Assembly (NCBI GenBank): GCA_037953625.1
Contig: CM075649.1
Location: forward strand, 95,485,290-95,549,289
Direction: 5' to 3'
DNA length: 64,000 nucleotides
DNA from: Crotalaria pallida
Taxonomy: Eukaryota; Streptophyta; Magnoliopsida; Fabales; Fabaceae
The notes below the pieces were generated by a model, which was not told the DNA's origin, did not search any database, and saw only the letters and a program-made list of their open reading frames with translations. Positions 59,881-64,000 of the stretch are shown piece after piece. Each line of letters begins with the position of its first letter. Positions within the stretch are counted from its first letter, which is position 1. Both the position numbers and the translations under genes were made by a program.

Positions 59881-61326
59881 AGTATACTAGATCGGATAGT
59901 AATATAGTCAATAAGACCAGATATCATCCCTCAGGGATTGCAAATTGTTCAATTAATTCTCACCAAAGAGTAGTTAAAAGCAAAATCTATAGGTTTCTAC
60001 TAATTAATCAAGATTGGATTAAAATAAAAATAGAAAATAAATTAAAAACAGAAATTAAATAGAAGTTGTGAGCAAATTGAGAAAGTTGTTAGGAACATGT
60101 TTTCATTGTAGGCATTGTTTATTTATCATGAATCTCTGTTTTTCCCTAAATCATGAACAAATTCCTAAATTGGTTTTTATTAGATCCCTCTTGTATAATT
60201 ACCGTTTCTTATTCAATTAGATAATCCTTAATTCCTTAAGAGATTAAACTATTGAATAATCTTAATTAAGAACAGGGAATTAATCATGTTATATAATTAC
60301 CCAATTGTATCCCTACTTGTTGAATAACTATATTGTTTGAAGGCATGGCCTATTCTAATTCCTAATCTCTCAATTGAAGAATTAGAGATCCAAAACAAGA
60401 CATAAATTGGCCAGATTTATGAATTGGAAATAAAACGCAATCAAACACATGATTTAGAAACGGAAAAACATCAATTCATAAAATCAATAAACTAATCCAT
60501 ACAAATCCACCAATTCCTAGCACGAGGGTTTTAGTTACACATCATGAAAAAAAGAACAAAAGCAATAGAAGAATGCATTATTACCATGGAAAAACCTTGG
60601 ATCTTCCAATCCTTGATCTTCTCCTCTTCTAAAACTCTCTAAAATTATGTAATCTCCCTCTCTCTCTCTCTAATGACTGCTGACCTAATTCTAAAAACGT
60701 ATATTTAAAAGATAAAACTAATCCTAATTGAATTGGAGCAAAACTGATCAGGAAGTGGCCCAATTGGGCTTTCTCGTATCTAACAGCAAATTCGGCACTG
60801 ATTTTGACCCCAAAGATGGACGAATTTGAGCAAGGCTATTTCAGGAAAAGTTGTCTATCTTTTCCTTAGCTTTAAAATATACCAAGATCGCCTCATTTGG
60901 ATAAGCGTAGCTCAAGTTATGGTCAAAACAACGAACAGTGCCACTTTCTCGCACTTTGCGCGCCTGGGCGTGCCAGGCATCTGATGGGTGCATTTTCTCG
61001 CTGAAGACACGCCTGGGCGTGGAGATCTGCGTGGAGATCTCCACGCCTGGGCGTGTGGCACTGATTCCGACTCCGTTTCGCTTCGTTCTTGCGCCATTTT
61101 CAAGGTCTTTTCATCCTCTTTCATGCTCCATATTTATTTTCTTCATTTAAGCTCCGAAAGTACCTGAAACAAACCCAAAACGGATCAAAATGTTCAAAGG
61201 ATTCTAAATTACCTAACTTTCTAAAAACTATACAAAAAATCCTAAATTTACAAGCGACACAAGCCAAATCCATAGTAAAAGGGAGTCTAAATCATGCTCA
61301 AAACATCATATATTGGACCCAAATCA
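59881..61326 (-). mobile_element. Athila-like 3' LTR (element F), end uncertain
   Basis: On the minus strand a purine tract TAAGTTTGGGGGAG (61340-61327) precedes TGATTTGGGTCC, a good LTR start. The far end is not defined by sequence. It holds CACGCCTGGGCGTG palindromes at 61008-61021 and 61042-61055, a related site near 60957 and a CT-repeat at 60656-60671. 59900-60500 is AT-rich without a gene. Confidence 0.45.
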
Positions 61327-62954
61327 CTCCCCCAAACTTAGTATTTTGCATGTCCCAGGCAAAAGTAAAATAAAAATTCTAGAACACAAGACTACCTCCT
61401 AAATCAAAATGTACACACTTAATCTAAGACTTCGACTCACAGACACTGACACTTTTTATCACAAGCAATTTATACAATTGAAACATGGTTAGAGAAACAA
61501 ACTCAATAAGAACTCAAGGTTAGTGAACACTCTCAACCTCACAGTGTGTATCTCTCATGTGTATCAAGGGTTGTACAATTCACTCAAGTTCATACAATGA
61601 CAATGTGTTACCATAAGCTTGACCATAGACCCAAATCTCCGCTGAAATTATTGAATACATGCAAAAATCAAAATGTCTTAATTTTGGTTGTAATGAGGCC
61701 ATGGCTAAAAGTGTAAGGCGGGACAAAAGAAAGAAAGGCTGAAACTAAGGGCTAAAATGCAAAAACAAATTTCCCTCTAAAAACTATGAATGAGCAGTGA
61801 ATACTACATAAACACAACTCAACTCACAATCAATCTCATACTTCTTTTCTTTTTCAATTTTTTTTTCTTCTATTCTCTTCCTTTCACATTTATTTATTTT
61901 TCAATTTTTTTTTTACGTGGAAGAGAAATAGAACTCATAACACTTTTCACCAATTACTTTCACTTTTCTTATTCATTCCTCTCAATTGCTCATTCAACAT
62001 TTCCAAGGTACTCAGAAAGAATATTTCAATAAATGCAGGGTACCAAAGAAAAATCATAATATCTCATAAGGCTCAAAATGGGAAACTAAGGTAATATTTA
62101 TCAATTCAAATCATCTGAAGGCCACAAAAACACATCCTAAGTGCCTTAATCATCTTAATGCATCCAAACAATTATCAATTTCAAAATGGTCACCGGTCAA
62201 GTTCTAGAACACAAAATCAAAGTGAACACACTCATAAAAGAAATAGGGGTCTCAAATCAGAATAATTCAATAAATCATATACCCCATCAGTGTTTAGGCC
62301 CAAAATCTCAGAGACTAAAGTCAGTTCACTAATCACAACTTCTCAAAAAGTTTGTCAAAATAACCAGATCTCAAAAATATTTATAGCTCAATCAAATCAA
62401 TATCAAAAATCAATGAGTCTAATCCTAAACTAAGTATTTACACCTATCATCAGAAAAACAGTCCTAAGTCTAGAATAATCATCTACTCCTACAAAAGACA
62501 TAAACCAACACTAAAAATGGGAGAACAATTCAGATCTGAAAAATTTAATTTTTATTTTGTCCACACCCCCAAACTTAGAGGTTGGCTTGTCCTCAAGCAA
62601 ACTAAACAAAACTAAAACCACAAAATAAAAATTAAAACTTCCTAGAAAAAACAGGACATTATTTTTGCGAAGTACAAGGTCTGGGGTGACATATAGGGAA
62701 CTAATGGGAGCAAATGGGGTCATACCCCCAAACTTGAATATTGCACCCTCCTGCCACGCCTGGGCGTGAAGCATGCCACGCATGGGCGTGGCTGGATCTG
62801 TACCATTTTTTTTTTATAAAAATAAAAACAAAAAGTAACTAATAACTAATTACCTAAAAAAATAAAATCTAAGGGAAATTACCTAACATTGGGTTGCCTC
62901 CCAACAAGCGCTTGTTTAACGTCACGAGCCTGACGGGTCACCTCTTTTTAGAGG
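61327..62954 (-). other. Element F 3' noncoding region
   Basis: On the minus strand this region follows the protease ORF. It includes AAGCGCTTGTTGGGAGGCAA (around 62892-62911), a block commonly seen downstream of coding regions in Athila-like and related plant elements. Two further purine tracts like the one at 61327 lie near 62565-62577 and 62726-62737, and a CACGCCTGGGCGTG pair at 62755-62790. I see no polymerase coding remnant. Confidence 0.55.
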
Positions 62955-64000
62955 TTAGGGTGGTTGCCAAGATCCCTTCAAGGGTGGCACCTTATTTCTC
63001 CACTTCTTTCCAACACTCTCTCCATTGGAGTGCTGAATGCACATGAGAGGAGCAAAGTTCTCCGCGATGATTTGTGGTTTTTCAAAAATATTAATTGTAG
63101 TTTGATCACCATTCACTCGAAGAATTACTTCTCCCCTAGGCACATCAATCACGGCCACTGCTGTGGCCAAGAATGGCCTTCCAAAAATTAGAGGAATATT
63201 TTTATCCTCTTCTACATCTAAGATCGTGAAATCTAAGGGCAGGATAAAATCTTTCACCTTAACCAGAATATCTTCCACCACTCCATATGGGCGGAGGGTG
63301 GTTCAATATGCTAACTGAAGTAATGCCGAGGTAGGCTTAATCTCTCCTAAGTTTAGTGCTTCACAAATAGACAATGGCATAATATTAACACTAGCTCCTA
63401 AGTCACAGAGAGCCTTACCTGAGTACTCCTTGCCTATGCTAATCGGGAGAGTGAAGCTACATGGGTCCTTCAGCTTTGGTGGAAGGTTGGATTTGATGAT
63501 GCTTCTGCACTTCTCTGCTATCGGGAACGTCTCGTTAGTGAGCATCCGCTTCTTCTTTGTCAACAAATCATTCATGAATCTCGCGTACATAGGCATTTGT
63601 GAGAGAGACTTTGCAAACGGGATGTTGATCTCCACCTTCCGTAGCATCTCCGAGAACTTCGAGAATTGCTTCTGGTCATCCTCTTTCTTCAACCTCTGAG
63701 GATAAGGAATCCTCGGAGGTAGTGGTGTTGGTTTGGGTGTGCCTTGCTCTTTCTCTTGATCCGCAGGTGGATCCTGCGTCTGTTGCCTTGCATTTGAGCC
63801 TCTTCCACTTGGTTTCTTTGGCCCCTCATCCTTCTTCTCAAGCTCAGTTGCATTAACCTTCTTCTTTGGCTCCTCATACGACTTGCCACTTCGAAGGGTA
63901 ACCGCCATGCATCGCTCCTTGTAGTTGGTTGCGATCTCTGATATCCGATTGTTTATTTGAGCCACTTGCACTTCTAGGTTGTGAATGCTAACTTCCTGAT
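62955..64000 (-). pseudogene. gag-pro: Athila-like gag C-terminus and protease, continuing beyond the window
   Basis: The frame is open at the window edge. On the minus strand it reads the gag C-terminal blocks NLEVQVAQ and AVTLRSGK, a Lys/Pro/Gln-rich linker and PYPQRLKK, then LPPKLKDPCSF and the protease motif CDLGASVNIMPLS (near 63400) with the flap-side block FGRPFLATAVAVIDV (near 63155). A TGA at 63303-63305 interrupts it where an Arg codon is expected after QLA. The product ends at 62955, directly before the 3' noncoding block, so reverse transcriptase, RNase H and integrase are absent. These motifs are characteristic of Athila-lineage Ty3/gypsy elements. Confidence 0.82.

Overview
This window is plant nuclear DNA, most likely from a eudicot with a retrotransposon-rich genome. 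The evidence is Ty3/gypsy chromoviruses primed by initiator tRNA-Met, a Tat-lineage fragment with an antisense extra gene, an Athila-like gag/protease end and a plant L1-type LINE, all AT-rich and nested in one another. I see no intact host gene. The species cannot be named from the sequence.

Layout. 1-10764: chromovirus A1 (Tekay/Del-like: gag, protease, RT, RNase H, integrase, chromodomain) with LTRs of about 3.5 kb; its left end lies outside the window. 10765-18092: a second, more diverged chromovirus, A2, joined LTR to LTR with A1 and cut off inside integrase. 18093-22130: the 3' part of a Tat-like element with a two-exon antisense gene and a short LTR. 22131-52988: element D, a gag-only element with LTRs of about 6.4 kb. 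It is interrupted by a complete minus-strand chromovirus B (26451-38232, TSD GTAAC) and by two minus-strand solo LTRs, C1 (38808-42194, TSD TCAAA) and C2 (44034-47454, TSD CCTAC). 52989-54585: truncated minus-strand LTR E, into which D inserted. 54586-59445: decayed LINE, into or next to which E inserted. 59446-64000: minus-strand Athila-like element F with gag and protease but no polymerase. The order of events is LINE, then E, then D, then B, C1 and C2.

The most interesting signal is inside the large chromovirus LTRs. Families A and B each carry an ORF of about 157 codons in the LTR. The protein is clearly conserved between families whose surrounding LTR DNA has largely diverged. In each copy the ORF starts directly after a splice-acceptor-like site, about 1.7 kb downstream of a GTAAG donor that lies just after the LTR promoter. 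The same LTRs carry short perfect palindromes in pairs at fixed spacing. Families A, C and E have TAACCGGTTA pairs whose centres are always 21 bp apart. Family B has ACTCGAGT pairs always 20 bp apart, at corresponding places. The spacers are unrelated. A second set of short inverted repeats shares a core (TYC..GRA) while the arms change in a compensatory way. A possible reading is an element-encoded regulator with cognate sites that diverged together. That model is inference; the ORFs, palindromes and spacings are read directly.

All gag-pol reading frames in the window are broken, mostly by C-to-T type nonsense changes and single-base frameshifts. The intact ORFs are the LTR ORFs (one of the five copies is frameshifted) and the antisense gene of the Tat-like element.
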